In this document: in pieces, positions 1-12,263 of the stretch | How positions within the stretch are numbered: the stretch's first letter is position 1 | How the letters are laid out: each line of letters begins with the position of its first letter | DNA from: Bicyclus anynana | Taxonomy: Eukaryota > Arthropoda > Insecta > Lepidoptera > Nymphalidae | Assembly (NCBI RefSeq): GCF_947172395.1 | Contig: NC_069086.1 | Coordinates: 4,744,501 to 4,808,500, forward strand | DNA length: 64,000 nt | Direction: 5' to 3' | Notes under the pieces: generated by a model | What the model saw: the letters and a program-made list of their open reading frames with translations, nothing else | The model's database searches: none | Told to the model about the DNA's origin: nothing | Position numbers and translations under genes: made by a program

Positions 1-756
1 TATTTCAATTTATACGAAGATATAACGCTCACTGAAACTCCATTCCATTGCGTGTATTTATATTTTTCCAATTATAATAAAACATAAGACATTTTTTTGT
101 GGATCTAGAAATAATGAGGCTTCGAATTACCAAATGATATATATAAAATGTTAGAATTTTTGATATATAATCACTTTATTGAGCTTGAAAGTATATTTCA
201 AGACTAATTTTAAGCTAAAATCCATAACGACTAATTCTCGTACTAGACAAAAGATATTTTTAGCTGTAATTTTATATTTAAGTCCATGTTTTTTTTTACA
301 TTTTGCAAGAATATCCATCCATCAATCAATTATACTTAAATCAAAGTTTTTATTAAATTTCTTAATCGTCCTTGTGATATTCTGTTTTTTTTTATATAAG
401 TCTACCTCCTTACATCCGCAACATCAATGAAACCATGGTAGATTGTTAACCGAGGGTGGAAAGAATCAATTCCCGAGGTATTTAGACTATAATCCGAGTA
501 AGAATTATTAAAAAAGTTCATTCCGGCCCTTAGGTGGGAAGTAATTTGTATGAGTTATTCCCTCCCTATGGAGGGAAGCAGCATTTTCCACCCAATACTC
601 AGATCAAAACAACACTACTTTCCGAGTATGAGAAATGAAAAGTATATATTATTTTGCTTCAGACTTTACTTAATCTATACGTGAAAAAAACATACACACA
701 GCCGAACGTAGAACCTCCTCCTTTTTGGAAGTCGGTTAAAAACCGCATGAAAGTCC
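1..756. other. No gene recognised
   Basis: AT-rich sequence with short chance frames, including one at 179-430 that is Lys/Ile/Phe-rich and starts at a non-ATG codon. Nothing supportable. Confidence 0.6.
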
Positions 757-977
757 TTTTTTTTAATTCTTTACAAATTAGCCCTTGACTACAATCTCAC
801 CTGATGGTAAGTGATGATACAGTCTAAGATAGAAGCGGGCTAACTTGTTAGGAGGCGGATGAAAATCACACTCCTTTAAGGTTTCTACACGACATCGTAC
901 CGGATCGCTAAATCGCTTGGCAGTACGTCTTTGTCGGTAGGGTGGTAACTAGCCACGGCCGAAGCCTCCCTCCAGCC
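757..977 (-). repeat. SINE family B, 3' body, minus orientation
   Basis: Reading the minus strand, this has the conserved middle and tail of a lepidopteran tRNA-type SINE: a segment with cggccgtggctagttacc, then aagcgatttagc, gttagcccgcttctatc and a poly-A-like end. Similar bodies occur at 6146-6314, 50404-50630 and 51838-52145. Confidence 0.75.
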
Positions 978-1420
978 AAAAAGTCCGTCCATGAACCAAA
1001 GATGTTCGCGAACATTTAGATATCTCATTATAGATTAATGAAAGTTCAACTTGAATCAGTCCTTGTAAAATTCTCTATTTGGCCTCTCTTATGATAATAA
1101 TACGTAGCACTAACAAAAAAACACAACAAATGTTACTTCACTGACTTACAATATTATTACATGTAATAAAAACTTTCTCATATTCTCGTGGGCAGTGCTA
1201 TTCATTTTCTCCACCGCTAATGTCTTAACGGGATTGTTGTAGCATTGCCGGTAAGACAACATTACGCGAGAGAAGTCGTAAACCATTAATAAACCTTTAC
1301 GACCGTCATCTAGGCCTTTCATATAACCTAGCCCGCCTAGGTAAGTGCCATCATATCTTATACTTGTTCATCTACTTGATTATATAACGCATTTACAAAT
1401 CTTTTTCCTTTTATTAGAGA
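978..1420. other. No gene recognised
   Basis: AT-rich, no repeat or protein-like frame recognised. Confidence 0.5.
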
Positions 1421-1620
1421 CTAGCTGATACCGCGCGGTTTCACCCGCGTGGTTCCCGTTCCCGTAGGAATACGGGTAATATATAGCCTATAGCCATCCT
1501 TGATAAATGGGCTATCTAAAACTGTAAGAATTTTTGAAATCGGACCCGTAGTTCCTGAGATTAGAACGTTCAATCGAACCAACAAACAAACTCTTCAGCT
1601 TTATAGTATTAGTATAGATA
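1421..1620 (-). mobile_element. Helitron-like (Lep1-type), nonautonomous, minus
   Basis: On the minus strand it starts with atctatactaatactataaa and ends with the GC-rich hairpin and ctag typical of lepidopteran Helitrons. Full length, about 200 bp, of the variant with accgcgcggtttcacccg at the 3' side. Confidence 0.8.
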
Positions 1621-1960
1621 GATTAATGAAAGACAACATTCAATTTATTTCTTCATATTCTTCTTTATTTTAATGTTCTTTCTTTATGCCCAGAGAGCAC
1701 GATTAACTTTTCCTATCCAGTAATATAAATGATCGAAACATAACATATTTGTTTTCATATGTAAATACCTAATCCTTTTGGTTTTCAATATCGAAATCTT
1801 TCTATGGTCAATTCAATTCAGTCAATCAACTACAATTTTCATAATTCCTCTCATCAAAGGTTGTCTGGGAGTGATCGCTTTAGCGATAAGACCGCCTTTG
1901 CACAATGTATGATTTATCTCAAGCCTCATATGTTAATGTGGAAGGTATTTTAATATATGT

Positions 1961-2222
1961 CATCATCATCATTATCAACCCATATTCGGCTCACTACTGA
2001 GCTCAGTCTCAGAATGAGAGGGGTTGGGCCAATAGTTCACCCCGCTGGCCCAATGCGGATTGACAAACTTCACACACGCAGAGAATTAAGAAAATTCTCT
2101 AGTGTGCAGTCACGATGTTTTTCTTCACCGTTTAAGACACGTGATATTTAATTTCTTAAAATGCACACAACTAAAAAGTTGGAGGTGCATGCCCCAGGTC
2201 ATATCCACTGGGCTATCACGGA
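1961..2222 (-). mobile_element. SINE family A, internally deleted, minus
   Basis: The minus strand carries the A-box-like gtgatagcccagtggatatg head and the body up to the gggttgataatgatgatg tail. The tRNA-like B-box region and the sequence between it and the cctggggc motif are missing, so this copy has lost part of its internal promoter. Confidence 0.85.
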
Positions 2223-2623
2223 TCATCTTAATATACCTATTCATATTTTAGATTTTTTTTTCTGTTTGGTGAATAATTGAATAATAAATAATAAAAAGAA
2301 GTGTACCGCAGTCCTTAATTGCAAATCGATGGCTGCCATCTGGTGTCTTCCGCACAAAGCCCTCGCGTTTGTATATAAAAGCTACTGCAGAATCTACGTG
2401 CCACGGTTTTTCAATTAAATTCCCGATTTTCATTTTATAATTTCTTACCAACAAGTTTAATTACTCGTATTTTTTTCTTCCTATGAAATATCCGCTGTCC
2501 GCTACTTAAAATCTTACTTGAAATACTTTTGTCTTAAAGATGTTCTGAGAAACACATAACGACTAGCGAAAGTCATTCTAGAACCATATACCATTTTTAC
2601 AGGACCATGGGAAATAAATACCA

Positions 2624-2720
2624 TAGAATTTTCGTAATTCTCTGCTTGTGTGAAATCTGCCAATCCGTCTCATTCTGAGAGGAGACTCGAGCTCAGCAGT
2701 GAGCCGAATATGGGTTGATA
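2624..2720 (+). repeat. SINE family A, 3' fragment
   Basis: Matches only the 3' part (from agaatttt...ctgc through gagccgaatatgggttgat), with a roughly 30-base internal deletion after gccaatccg. Confidence 0.8.
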
Positions 2721-3949
2721 TTAACGATGGGAAATAAACATTAAAAACGCTTTTAATAGTACAAAGTTTTGCGTCCCTAGGGACATAAATTAAATTTACG
2801 GTGTAAAAATAGTGACGGTGGAATATTTCATAAAAAGCTATAATCCGCTGCGATGGCTTGTTCGTTCAGTTGATGTGACGATGTGTGAAGTAAGAGCTAT
2901 AGATTACTCCAATTTAATTAGATTTTTCAATAAGCATAGATATCGTTTGCTATCGCTCAAGTCAGGAGACAAAGTTTCGAAATATAAAATGTGACAAACT
3001 GGCTTAAATGACTGTATTGGGGAAAAAATGCTTTTAAAACTAGTAAAACTTAATTGTATTCTTTATATCGTGACTGCGAAACATTCTGGGCACGGCCAAA
3101 CGCCGACCCGGAGACTTCGCATGATTAGTTCAGGTCTATTCGAGAATCGAATGTCTTACAATAAAATATATCCCCCAAATGCAAATTTAGCCCTTGTTTC
3201 AGCGCATTTGAGGCTACTATCGAGCGTAACGGCTTAAACATTTTGATACCGCCAGACATGAAAGATATTCGTCAATTCGAAAGTTTTACGTCCGCAAACT
3301 GCTAAAGAAAATTTGCACGTTTTATTTTCTAGCAAATACAATTTTCCTTCTGACGCGGTTAACATGAAAATAAGTGTTTTAATAGAAACTACTGTACTCT
3401 GCAGTTTTACTTGCGTAGATCTCGTTGTATAAAGTCTATGTGCTATTCTAGACTTTAATCTCTATACTAAATATTAACTTACATACTCACCTGGTGGTAG
3501 GAAAATCTTTTAACTTTAATAAAATGGTGAAGGTAGTATATAGGCTTTGCTCTACTAAAGTTCATGTATATTTTTTAGCATCCCTAAAAAACACCATTAA
3601 AGATCAACTAAGAATATCTACTAAAGGGATGATTAGCTATAAAATTTAAAAATTTTTGCACGCTTGGGATTATTGGAACATTCTCAATTTCATTATTTTG
3701 TGGTTTAAGACATTTATTAGATATTAAAAATTAGGTATTAGGTAGATTAGGTAGATCTAGTCGTTTATTTAACGATCAACATGATCTTGAATTTGAGCTA
3801 ATGGAGAGGGTTTCCCTACTTTTTGGGCTTACTATTTTTACGTTACATTAATTTGTACAAATGAAAAGGACATAGAAAACCCAAGTCTTACTAAACACGG
3901 GCATAAGTTAGTTATTGCTGCATATCGTCTCCCAAGAGTAAAAATATCT
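2721..3949. other. No gene recognised
   Basis: Two short open frames (2812-2994 and 3028-3237) have no recognisable motif or splice context. Otherwise AT-rich. Confidence 0.5.
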
Positions 3950-4312
3950 TTGGTAGGTTTAGGTGTAGGTACTCTTTTTTACAAGATGCCAAAGACTGTG
4001 ATGGCCTGTGACCTGCCAATGCATAGCTTTAAGCAATGTGTTAAAAACATTTACTTAGTCGAGGTTACTACACCATTGATGAGTTCTTTAATGATAAAGA
4101 TACTTGGAGGCCATTCCACCTTCACACAAGAAGAAAATCTATAATAATTGTAATGTTGAAGTCCATTGTAAATTATATTATATGATTTTTTAAAAGAGCA
4201 ACTGTTTCTAGCCGGCTCTTCTCAGCAGAATCTGCCTCCGAACCGGTGGTTAGAATCTTTACAAATAGTCAACTGACGTGTCAAAAGTGCTTGTAAACTG
4301 AATTTCGAATTA
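3950..4312 (+). mobile_element. Jockey-like LINE 3' end, plus
   Basis: It encodes a degraded RT C-terminus with the VKNIYLVEVTTPLMSSLMIK segment, then the untranslated tail with gccggctcttctcagcagaa and gtgcttgtaaactgaattt. A second copy with the same layout lies inverted at 60127-60482. It is 5'-truncated and inactive. Confidence 0.75.
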
Positions 4313-5760
4313 TTTTTTGGGCTATAAATGTCAATATAAAATCAGCGAAAAGTGAAAAAGCAAAGCAATAAAGCCTGAAAAAATTAGCATAACTAATTAA
4401 GCGTGGGAATAAGTTCGTCTCGCTGAGTTGTTTACTTTTAATTATTCTGCTTGTGGAAACAATCAGCCGGGCGTGAGTTGACTTTAATTACAGGTTTTAC
4501 ATTATTTGGGTTATATTAAGGGGGAAAAGCTTACTCGAAAATTTTAAGGCCCGATAATAATGCAGCGGAGTCAACAAGTAGACGGAAAAATAATTAATTA
4601 TTTTTGTTGGAAAAACTGAACAATTAAAATCGCCTTCGAGACTGATAGAATAGTAAGGTGCTTTGGAATGGGATGGATTTAAACATAAGATTGAAAACTT
4701 TTTAAAAAACCCCGAAGGTCATGAAATTATCAATTAAATTCTCGATCAAGTAATCAATATTCGTTTGATGACTTGATCGAGATCGAGTGCGCTTTCATTT
4801 GGGACCCCACTCGAGTATAATTGCATACATTCGGTTATTCTTCTCCACTTTCAACTCGTACAACTTTTAAACGGCTCAATCGATTTTCATCAAACATGTC
4901 TAAGACCATTTGCACATAAGTCACCTTTCATACAAAAAAAAGGCAAAATTGAAAAACCAAAAAAACGCTTCATCCGTTCAGGAGCTGTGAGCCACAGACA
5001 GACTGAAACAAATGAATTTTCTTCTTGAATTATTGTTAAAAAACGATTTTCATTCTGTTGTGTAGTTTTAGAGATCTAAGCGTACAGACGCGGCAAACAA
5101 TTTTGTTTTATACTATGTACGTAATAAAGAAGATAAATAATATGTATAATAAACAAACTTAAAATACAACATACAAACTGTTACATCGACACTTATTCAT
5201 ATTGTAAATAACTTCTGTCTACAAAGTTAATTTAAATAAAATTAAGCATCCAAGTCCACTTCCATCGCATACGTACTTTAGCTAAAAATGAAACAGAATT
5301 TATTTTATCGGGTTAAGTGCCCAGCTCGGCGGACTCTCTCTATAATCCCACAAATTTTAATTACATTAGCGCGAAGGACTAATCCAGTAATGGATACAGT
5401 GATTTTACTGTAGTTAAGGCGACGAGAGCCTGGGATTTAGGACGCACACACCTGTGACTGGAAACTAGAAAGTTTGTTTGTTGAGATTTGTTACTTGAAT
5501 ATGTGTAATTCATACGTATTTAAATTCTTAGAACTTGCCTTGTTGTTTGCACGACTTAGATTCTGAGTTCCATTCTGGGTCGTGAAATATTGGGATGTTC
5601 TTATTTCCTAAATGTTTTCAATAGCAATTAGAGTTGATAGTTTTTAAACATTCGTGCCTCAAAGAGCACATTTAACCATTTAATCCAGTCATAATTTCCA
5701 ACACCTGATAGTCTTTAGGAGGTTTTTTTTTAAATAATAAAAGTTAATAAGTTTATTTTA
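4313..5760. other. No gene recognised
   Basis: AT-rich, unassigned. A run near 4855-5060 (tcaactcgtac ... ctgtgagccacagacagac) looks like an old interspersed repeat but I cannot classify it. Confidence 0.4.
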
Positions 5761-5934
5761 CCCGCACCGGAAAGCGCAGTGTTGGCCGACCCTCCACTAG
5801 GTAACCCGAAGACATCAAGCGGGTTGCAGGGAACCGCTGGATGCTGGCGGCTCAAGATCGTGGTGTTTGGAAGTCTATGCCAGAAGCCTATGTCCAGCAG
5901 TGGATGTCCATCGGCTGTTAATGATGATGATGAA
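5761..5934 (+). mobile_element. RTE-like LINE 3' end, plus
   Basis: Encodes a damaged version of the RT C-terminus seen best at 47015-47334 (RxWMLAAQDRGVWKSMPEAYVQQWMSIG) and ends in a tga(tga)n-like tail, atgatgatga. Strongly 5'-truncated. Confidence 0.8.
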
Positions 5935-6145
5935 TAAGTTTTCTTTTTTATATTAATTTGTTTTTTTTAATTAACAATAAAGTACAATGAAAGTCTTGTT
6001 GATGGGGTTTTATTCCTCATAGTATCTTAATTATGCTACATGATTAAGTAATTATGATTTATGTAGAAATATATCAATAACAGATTTTATGCTTTTAGGA
6101 TATCGATTGACGAAAACGCTTAAAGCACCAACATTTAGGAATTCA

Positions 6146-6314
6146 ATGACGTACCGCAAAGCGATTTAGCGTTCCGGTACGATGTCGTGGAGAAACCGAA
6201 AGGAGTGTGTACGTCATTCTACTCCTAACAAGTTAGCCCGCTTCCATCTAAGATTGCATCATCACTTATCCAGGTGAGTAGTCAAGGTCTAACTTGTAGG
6301 GAATCAAAAAAAAT
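6146..6314 (+). repeat. SINE family B, 3' body
   Basis: Shares the gcgatttagcgttccggtac, aacaagttagcccgcttcca and tcaaggtctaacttgta segments with other family-B copies and ends in an A-rich tail. The tRNA-like head is absent. Confidence 0.8.
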
Positions 6315-6734
6315 CTATTTATTTATTCTTTCACTTCAGTTTAGTACAGTTTGTCTGTTTCAGTATTATAGAAAATACTCGTACAAGTTTAAATTATTCT
6401 AAAAATATCTACGTGAAAGTATTTTTGCACAAAACCACTAAAAGGATTTTCCGGATTCGATGCTGAATTCACCTAGTGAAATGTAGAGCGGGTGTTTTAA
6501 ACCGATTTTTTGCAGATACTACTTTGCATGCTGTAGTTACTCATTTATGTGTTTTTCGATTTTATTTTTTGTTATATGCAACAAGAATTTTAAATAGATA
6601 AAAAAGTACTAACAGTGTCGTGCGGTTTCGCTTTTGTAGATTCCGTTTACGTGGGAATCCACAGAATTTCGCGAACATACAGACAAACATTAAAAATGTC
6701 AAAAAAATCTGATTCTGTTTTCTATTCATCACAA

Positions 6735-6852
6735 CCCATTTTTGGTTCACTTTTGAATATGAGTCTCCTCTCAGAATGAAAGAGGATAGACCACCACGCT
6801 GACCCAAGGAAGTTTGGCAGACTTTACACACGATGTTTTTCCTTCACGGAGA
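6735..6852 (-). repeat. SINE family A, 3' fragment, minus
   Basis: Matches the 3' half in reverse: gagtctcctctcagaatga, ccaccacgctg, then a jump of about 40 bases to the gatgtttttccttcac segment. Confidence 0.75.
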
Positions 6853-7256
6853 TGTCGGAGGAGGTCGGCAATTTTATTCAAATTACAGACACGATTTCTA
6901 CATATAGATATTGTTAAAGTTGCTTTCCTCAGTGAGTAGTGAAGCCTTACTCCCCAAGTCCCCAATTTGTTCCCTCCGTCGCATCGCCACGTGCACGGGG
7001 AAACGTTGAAAGGGGTTTATTTTTAAGTTCGCCGCCGCTCCGTCTGCGAATGACGGCAACGAGGCATAAAATGGCGACCGACCGAGTAATCTGATATACA
7101 ATCACAACTAATTTCACTCAATCAACGGATAGACGGCCCTTGTTCGTAATCCGATCGCCATTCATTACTGTACCGAACATCTTTTAACATTTTTACCGTT
7201 TACTGCTATCAGTTTGCTTGCAACGCGGTTATTGTTATTGAACGAGTCTGTGGTAG
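6853..7256. other. No gene recognised (GC-richer patch)
   Basis: Positions 6940-7090 are noticeably GC-richer than surroundings and contain several CG dinucleotides. Overlapping short minus-strand frames here have no recognisable motif or confirmed splice sites. Confidence 0.4.
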
Positions 7257-7415
7257 CCAGACGACCTCTATAGCGTAGTTGGTAGTCTATGGTTCTCAAC
7301 AGAGATGTCCTGGGTTCGATTCCCAACTCGTCAGTTTGCATTTTATAATTTCTAAATTGGCTCATGTCTGGTAGGCATAAGCCGTGGAAGTACGTGGATG
7401 CCACGTAGATCAATT
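7257..7415 (+). repeat. SINE family B, tRNA-like 5' head
   Basis: An A-box-like tagcgtagttggtagtc near 7270 and B-box-like gggttcgattcccaac near 7312, followed by ttctaaattggctcatgtct. The same head occurs, more diverged, at 51838-51955. This is a SINE promoter region, not a tRNA gene: the cloverleaf is degenerate and there is no proper acceptor stem. Confidence 0.65.
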
Positions 7416-7439
7416 GTCCAGATCCTCAATCATTCAAGT

Positions 7440-7900
7440 ATAAAACGTATTTTTTTGATAATCTACAGGATATCATAAGGAATCATGTCTCCAGTTGCTA
7501 GACCCTTAGCTTAGTCAGCTTAGTGATTAAAAATCTTCAAAAATACAAGTCTATGGTCAATGGTACAGTGGCAGTCTGTGACAAGGTGTTTGTTTACTGT
7601 CTGTAGATATTGTTCGTTCCAACCATTCGATATCGTACGATCAAGTAATTAAGTTATCATTCATTACGTTCTTTTGCTGTACTGCCATTCAGTAGGTATA
7701 TTTCATTTGTAAAAAATAAAATTCAAGCAGTGCACAAATTTTTATTTTACCTGTGACCTCCATATACCAACAAACCTTTCGCTAAAGACCCTCAATCTTT
7801 GACAGTGTTTTGCAGAGACTTGCCCCTCTAAGTAACTGAGAACTGGGAAAATGATTTCTTAGCGAAGAAAATTATTAAAAAATATATAGTCTTCTAATGA
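7440..7900. repeat. Diverged relative of the 19964-20494 foldback element
   Basis: It shares in order a tataaa(a/g)(c/t)gtattttttt segment, ttcgctaaagac and agtaactgagaactgggaa with positions 20120-20300. The arms are too decayed to pair over their length. Confidence 0.45.
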
Positions 7901-8439
7901 GGTTGGTCGATTTAGCACAGGCTCACAGTCCATCAGTTAACAAACTATTATTACGGAATGTGTTGGCATCAAATACAGTATTGTGAGCCTTCGGGGTATA
8001 ACTTTGATCAATGATAGAGATAAAATTAGTTGAGGTTAATGAATCGGACTAATAGGGAAAATTCATCATTCATTCCCCGTGGGCAGTGCATAGGTTGAAG
8101 ATCATGCAATACGTCAATGTACGAGTAATAGGTACATTCCATATAAAGTACAATGGTACAAAGGTCTTATAGACGAGAAATTGCATCACCAGTGATCGCA
8201 AATCAAATAGATAATAATCTATTTATGCATTTACGTTAATCAAAGGAAGATCTCATTATTGCAGTATTAATTGCCACCGCTCGACCAAACATCAAGGTTA
8301 AGGTTCTTCGAGAATTCATTTAAATAATGTCGTCCCAGAACCCATACCATACCTTCTAGCAGAGATAGTTTGGTTCTATTACGAAGCTTGTCACCTCAGA
8401 ATAGAAAACGAAATACTCAATATAAATACCTACCTCATC
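7901..8439. other. No gene recognised
   Basis: AT-rich, no repeat or exon recognised. Confidence 0.5.
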
Positions 8440-8706
8440 TTCATCATCATTATCAGTCGATAGACGTCCACTGCTGGACATGGAATGGACCTCCAAGCAC
8501 AACAGTCTCGAGCTGCCAGCGTCCAGCTGCTCCCTGCAACCCGCTTTATATCCTCGGTCCACATAGTAGGGGGTCGAACGACACTGCGCTTTCCGGGGCG
8601 GGATCGCCATTCCAGCACCTTGGGACCCTAATGTCCATCGGCTCTTCGAACTAAGTATGTAGCCTGTCCATTGCCACTTCAGCTTCGCGACTCATTGAAC
8701 TATGTC
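8440..8706 (-). mobile_element. RTE-like LINE 3' end, minus
   Basis: The minus strand encodes a frameshifted RT C-terminus (WRSRPGKRSVVRPPTMWTED, IKRVAGSSWTLAARD) and ends in a (tga)n-like tail, here tcatcatcat at 8440. At least one frameshift splits it. Confidence 0.85.
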
Positions 8707-9637
8707 AGAACGAAATACTCAATATTACCTACCTACTGTTTAATAATCTGAGCTTATAACGATCACTATCAGATTTTAATGATAACGACTGATGGCTTAA
8801 CATGCTTTCCAACGTACGGATATGTAACAGCAAACCAAACTCCGGGCTTAGAATTATTACAGATGATTCCTTGGAAGAAAAAAAAACAAGTTCGTCTCGG
8901 GGCACTTGACAGAAGTTATCTTAAACCTGCAGCCGTACGCGTGAAAGAAAGGGAAGCCAGACAGAGCCAGTAACGCGTTACGCTACGAAGCAGTTTACCC
9001 TCCCATAAGAAGTTATTCACTTCAAAAAAAGCCTAACCCAAGACCTCCATTTGAAATTTAAAAATCCACCCATTGGAAATGGATATAGCGCCATTTGTCG
9101 GTCGCCAGACCTCGTCAATCAATCTAAAGGATGCACCATGAGGTGAGGTTGACCGTTAAGGAGACTGACTGGTACAAGCCTCCCCTTACACCTCATTCGT
9201 TCACTCGCTCCTAATGAGTGCTCAAAACTTGATTCCATGAAAATTGTTCGCAAGTGCCATCTCGAAATAGGCCAATCCACCCGCAGAGACAAATTGAAAT
9301 AAAACATTGCAGCTGAGAACAACGGTCAAGTGCAAAAAGATGCAAAACGTTTGTACGCCGTAAGCTAAATTAATACTTCGAGCTGTACCGTAGCGCGCAT
9401 TTTGTCGGGCGTGCATACTGCAGTCGTGGCCTTTTAATTTGCGGGTCAAGCGTGTCCCGCACCGCAGAAGGGTTTTCTTTTTGTGTTCGCAGCAAAGAGT
9501 TTTTATTTTAAATCTGTGGCTCTAACGAAGCGAGGTCTTGCAGCACACTGCCGCGCGCAGCTGCTGCTACGGTTATAAAGTGTTCTATTGTAGTTAGACA
9601 ATATATATTATTACTAGTTACTAGCTTTTATTAATGA
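8707..9637. other. No gene recognised
   Basis: A frame at 8779-8973 starting MITTDGLTCFPTYGYV has no recognised family. Sequence from 9100 to 9560 is near-average GC but has no supportable exon. Confidence 0.4.
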
Positions 9638-9858
9638 CTAGCGGACGCCCGCGACTTCGTCCGCGTGAAATTCAGATTTTCACAAATCCCGCGGGAACCA
9701 TGGATTTTTCCGGGATGAAAAGTAGCCTATATGTTAATACAGAGTAAAATCTATTTTCATTCCAAATTTCAGCCAAATCGCTTCAGTAGCCGCAGCGTAA
9801 AAGAGGAACAAACATACTTACACACTTACACACAAACTTTCGCCTTTATAATATTACT
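9638..9858 (-). mobile_element. Helitron-like (Lep1-type), complete, minus
   Basis: Begins ctagcggacgcccgcgac (the 3' hairpin in reverse) and ends tttcgcctttataatatta (the 5' end in reverse). Near-canonical copy about 220 bp long. Confidence 0.88.
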
Positions 9859-9895
9859 GCCCATCTTTTGGCAATAAAATTGAGTGAGTCACACA

Positions 9896-9946
9896 ATCAC
9901 ACTAATATTATAAAGGCGAAAGTTTGTGTGTAAGTGTGTAAGAGTT
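9896..9946 (+). repeat. Helitron 5'-end fragment, plus
   Basis: Reads cacactaatattataaagg followed by cgaaagtttgtgtgtaagtg, the 5' end of the same Helitron type, head to head with the element ending at 9858 and cut off after 50 bases. Confidence 0.8.
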
Positions 9947-10052
9947 AAAATAATTTTTCTATCACAGTTTTTTTGATGAATCCAACGTATCTGTAGGTAA
10001 AATACTGAAATCCTTGTCGCATGGAAGGTGCAAGGAAAACCGTGATGCGGCT

Positions 10053-10248
10053 CAGACTTCACACACGTAGAGAATTAAGAAAAATCTCATTTATGCAGGT
10101 TTACTCACAATGTTTTTCCTTCACCGTTTGAGACAAGTGATATTTAATTTCTTAAAATGCACATAACTGAAAATTTGGAGGTGCATGCCCCGGACTTACA
10201 CCCTACGGAATCGGAGGCAGAGGTCATATCCACTAGGCTATCACGGCT
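10053..10248 (-). repeat. SINE family A, 5' two-thirds, minus
   Basis: The minus strand has gccgtgatagcctagtggat, a partly deleted B-box region and the body to the cacacgtgtgaagtctg area. The 3' tail is missing. Confidence 0.82.
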
Positions 10249-10960
10249 TACATATTTGAATAGACACTCGTAATTACGAAACTGAAACGCTATTAGGTAT
10301 GGGTCCAATATATTGCGACCGTGACATGTGAAGGGCCATAAGTCACTGGAGCCTGGAGGCGGTGCGGTAGACGGGGGAGGGGGGAGGGTCGTGCGGCGTC
10401 CAGATAAATTCATAAAATTATTATTTTCGGGACATTTTTATTACGTATCCAATATGGGAATTTTATTAGTATAGTGATACTATCAAAACTGTAATATTTC
10501 TCAAGTAATATACTATCTACTGTTCTGTGGCGAGCATAAGGTTGTCGATCAGGGTATGCACTAGTAAGAAAAATTAATCAAACTGGGAAAATCTTCATTT
10601 AATAAGCATTATGAAAACAACTGTTACGGTATGCAGTACTTTAATGCATGTATGAAGTGCACGCCACTGTTACTGTTGTGATAATGTTTATTTGTAACTC
10701 AGAATTATTTAATAATCTAAGATCTGTAATGGATATTCTGTGGTTTTAGTGATGTTACATAGTTCTACTGCTTGCATTACTACGAAAATACCACCTAAAC
10801 TAAATTATTCAAGGTTTTTTTTTTTCTTTTTATTTATTTTTACACCACAACATAAGAAAAAAACAAATAGTAAGACAGAAAAAAGTACAGAAGTAGGATA
10901 CAAAAGGCGGCCTTATCGCTATGTAGCGATTTCTTCCAGACAAACTTTTTCGTCGTTACT
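10249..10960. other. No gene recognised
   Basis: Contains a purine/pyrimidine-biased GC patch at 10350-10395 (gacgggggagggggga). No exon supported. Confidence 0.4.
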
Positions 10961-11251
10961 ATACGGCTCACTGCTGGGCACGAGTCTCCTCTCAGAATTA
11001 GAGGGGTTAGGCCAATAGTCCACCACGCTGGCCCAATGCGGAATGGCAGACTTTAGGTTTATCGTGAGGAAACCTGCATACCGGAATGCAGGTTTCCTTA
11101 CGATGTTTTTTCCTTCACCGTTTGTGACGTGATATTTAATTTCTTAAAATGCACACAACTGAAAAGTTGGAGGTGCATGCCCCGGACCGGATTCGAATCC
11201 ACACCCTCCAGAATCGGAGGCAGAGGTCATTTCCACTAGGCTATCCCGGAT
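10961..11251 (-). mobile_element. SINE family A with internal inverted duplication, minus
   Basis: Nearly complete copy including the tRNA-like head (A-box-like and gattcgaatcc B box on the minus strand). Around 11063-11106 the gaggaaacctgcataccgg segment is followed at once by its own inverted copy, replacing the normal sequence. Confidence 0.88.
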
Positions 11252-11938
11252 TATTCGATACATATACGATACGATACTTACTCGCTTGACATTAAAATCA
11301 GTAAAGCTTTCGCCATTAGATACATTGGCATCTCAGTAAGTTTTATTGAGACACCGAATCGCCTAAAATAACGATTATTGTTTGCTACATACTTACATAT
11401 TACATTTTTTTTACTTAACTTATTTCCGCAACGATTCCTGAAAGCTTTGCAAGTAGGCGGCGGAGTTATTTTACGGCACATGCATTCACGCACAAACCCG
11501 TTCTTTGCCCGCTCGCCGGTTTTATTGCTCCTCGCCCATTCCTTTGTGTTAGCGACGTGGCCCTTTTTGTACGAACAACGTCCAGAAACGCCGCCGACTC
11601 GTAACTTGATAAAAAGACAATCGAATTTTTATTGTCTTATCAATACGTTTGCGCGTCAGTGCAGTTTACTGAACAGTAAAACATACACTACGTATTTTTT
11701 ATGCTAACAAACATCTTGAAGAGAGTCAATAGGCATCTTCTAGGCAAGCGCGATCCGCCTTAGGCCAGATATATGTACACTTACCGTCAGATGAGATCGT
11801 GGTGAAGCGCGAAGTTATTCCATAAAAAACATACTTACATAGTAAATTAGTACCTATACTCGATAGGACCAAGTGGTTTCAAATTAAGACTCTGGTGGAG
11901 TTGGGAGTTCTATGTTCGATTCCTAGCTTCAGTCAGCT
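11252..11938. other. No gene recognised
   Basis: A 109-codon frame at 11378-11707 overlaps a minus-strand frame; it has mixed hydrophobic and Arg/Pro content and no recognisable domain or splice evidence. Not called as a gene. Confidence 0.4.
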
Positions 11939-12263
11939 GGCCTATTCACTAATTAGGTCTTTATTAACAACCTATTAAAATTAACATCGACTGAGAAATG
12001 TCATGTTCCTGCTGTATGATATCCACGGAAGGCTTGTCAGAAGGCATCGGATGACACTAGCATACGTCAAAGATAGTGAATAACCCTGCAGACCTGCAGG
12101 CTAATTCACTAACTTTGACTTATTATACTTTATTAAAATGGCAGCCGGTGATTACTGGTGGGTATCACACAGTAGGTAAATGACATTTTGTCAATTGATT
12201 TGATGGTTATTTTAATAGATTAATAATATATGTAGGTATGTATACCAAGATAGTGAATAGGCC
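11939..12263. mobile_element. Two adjacent MITEs with ggcctattcacta termini
   Basis: First copy 11939-12084 (ggcctattcactaa ... gatagtgaataacc), second 12099-12263 (ggctaattcactaac ... gatagtgaataggcc). Terminal inverted repeats are about 15 bases. They are separated by ctgcagacctgca, an imperfect palindrome. No coding capacity. Confidence 0.75.

Noticed and set aside
7257..7330. Possible tRNA gene with A and B boxes
   Set aside because: Degenerate cloverleaf and continuation into SINE family B sequence.
11378..11707. 109-codon plus-strand frame
   Set aside because: Low similarity to anything recognised, overlaps an antisense frame, no splice or promoter context.
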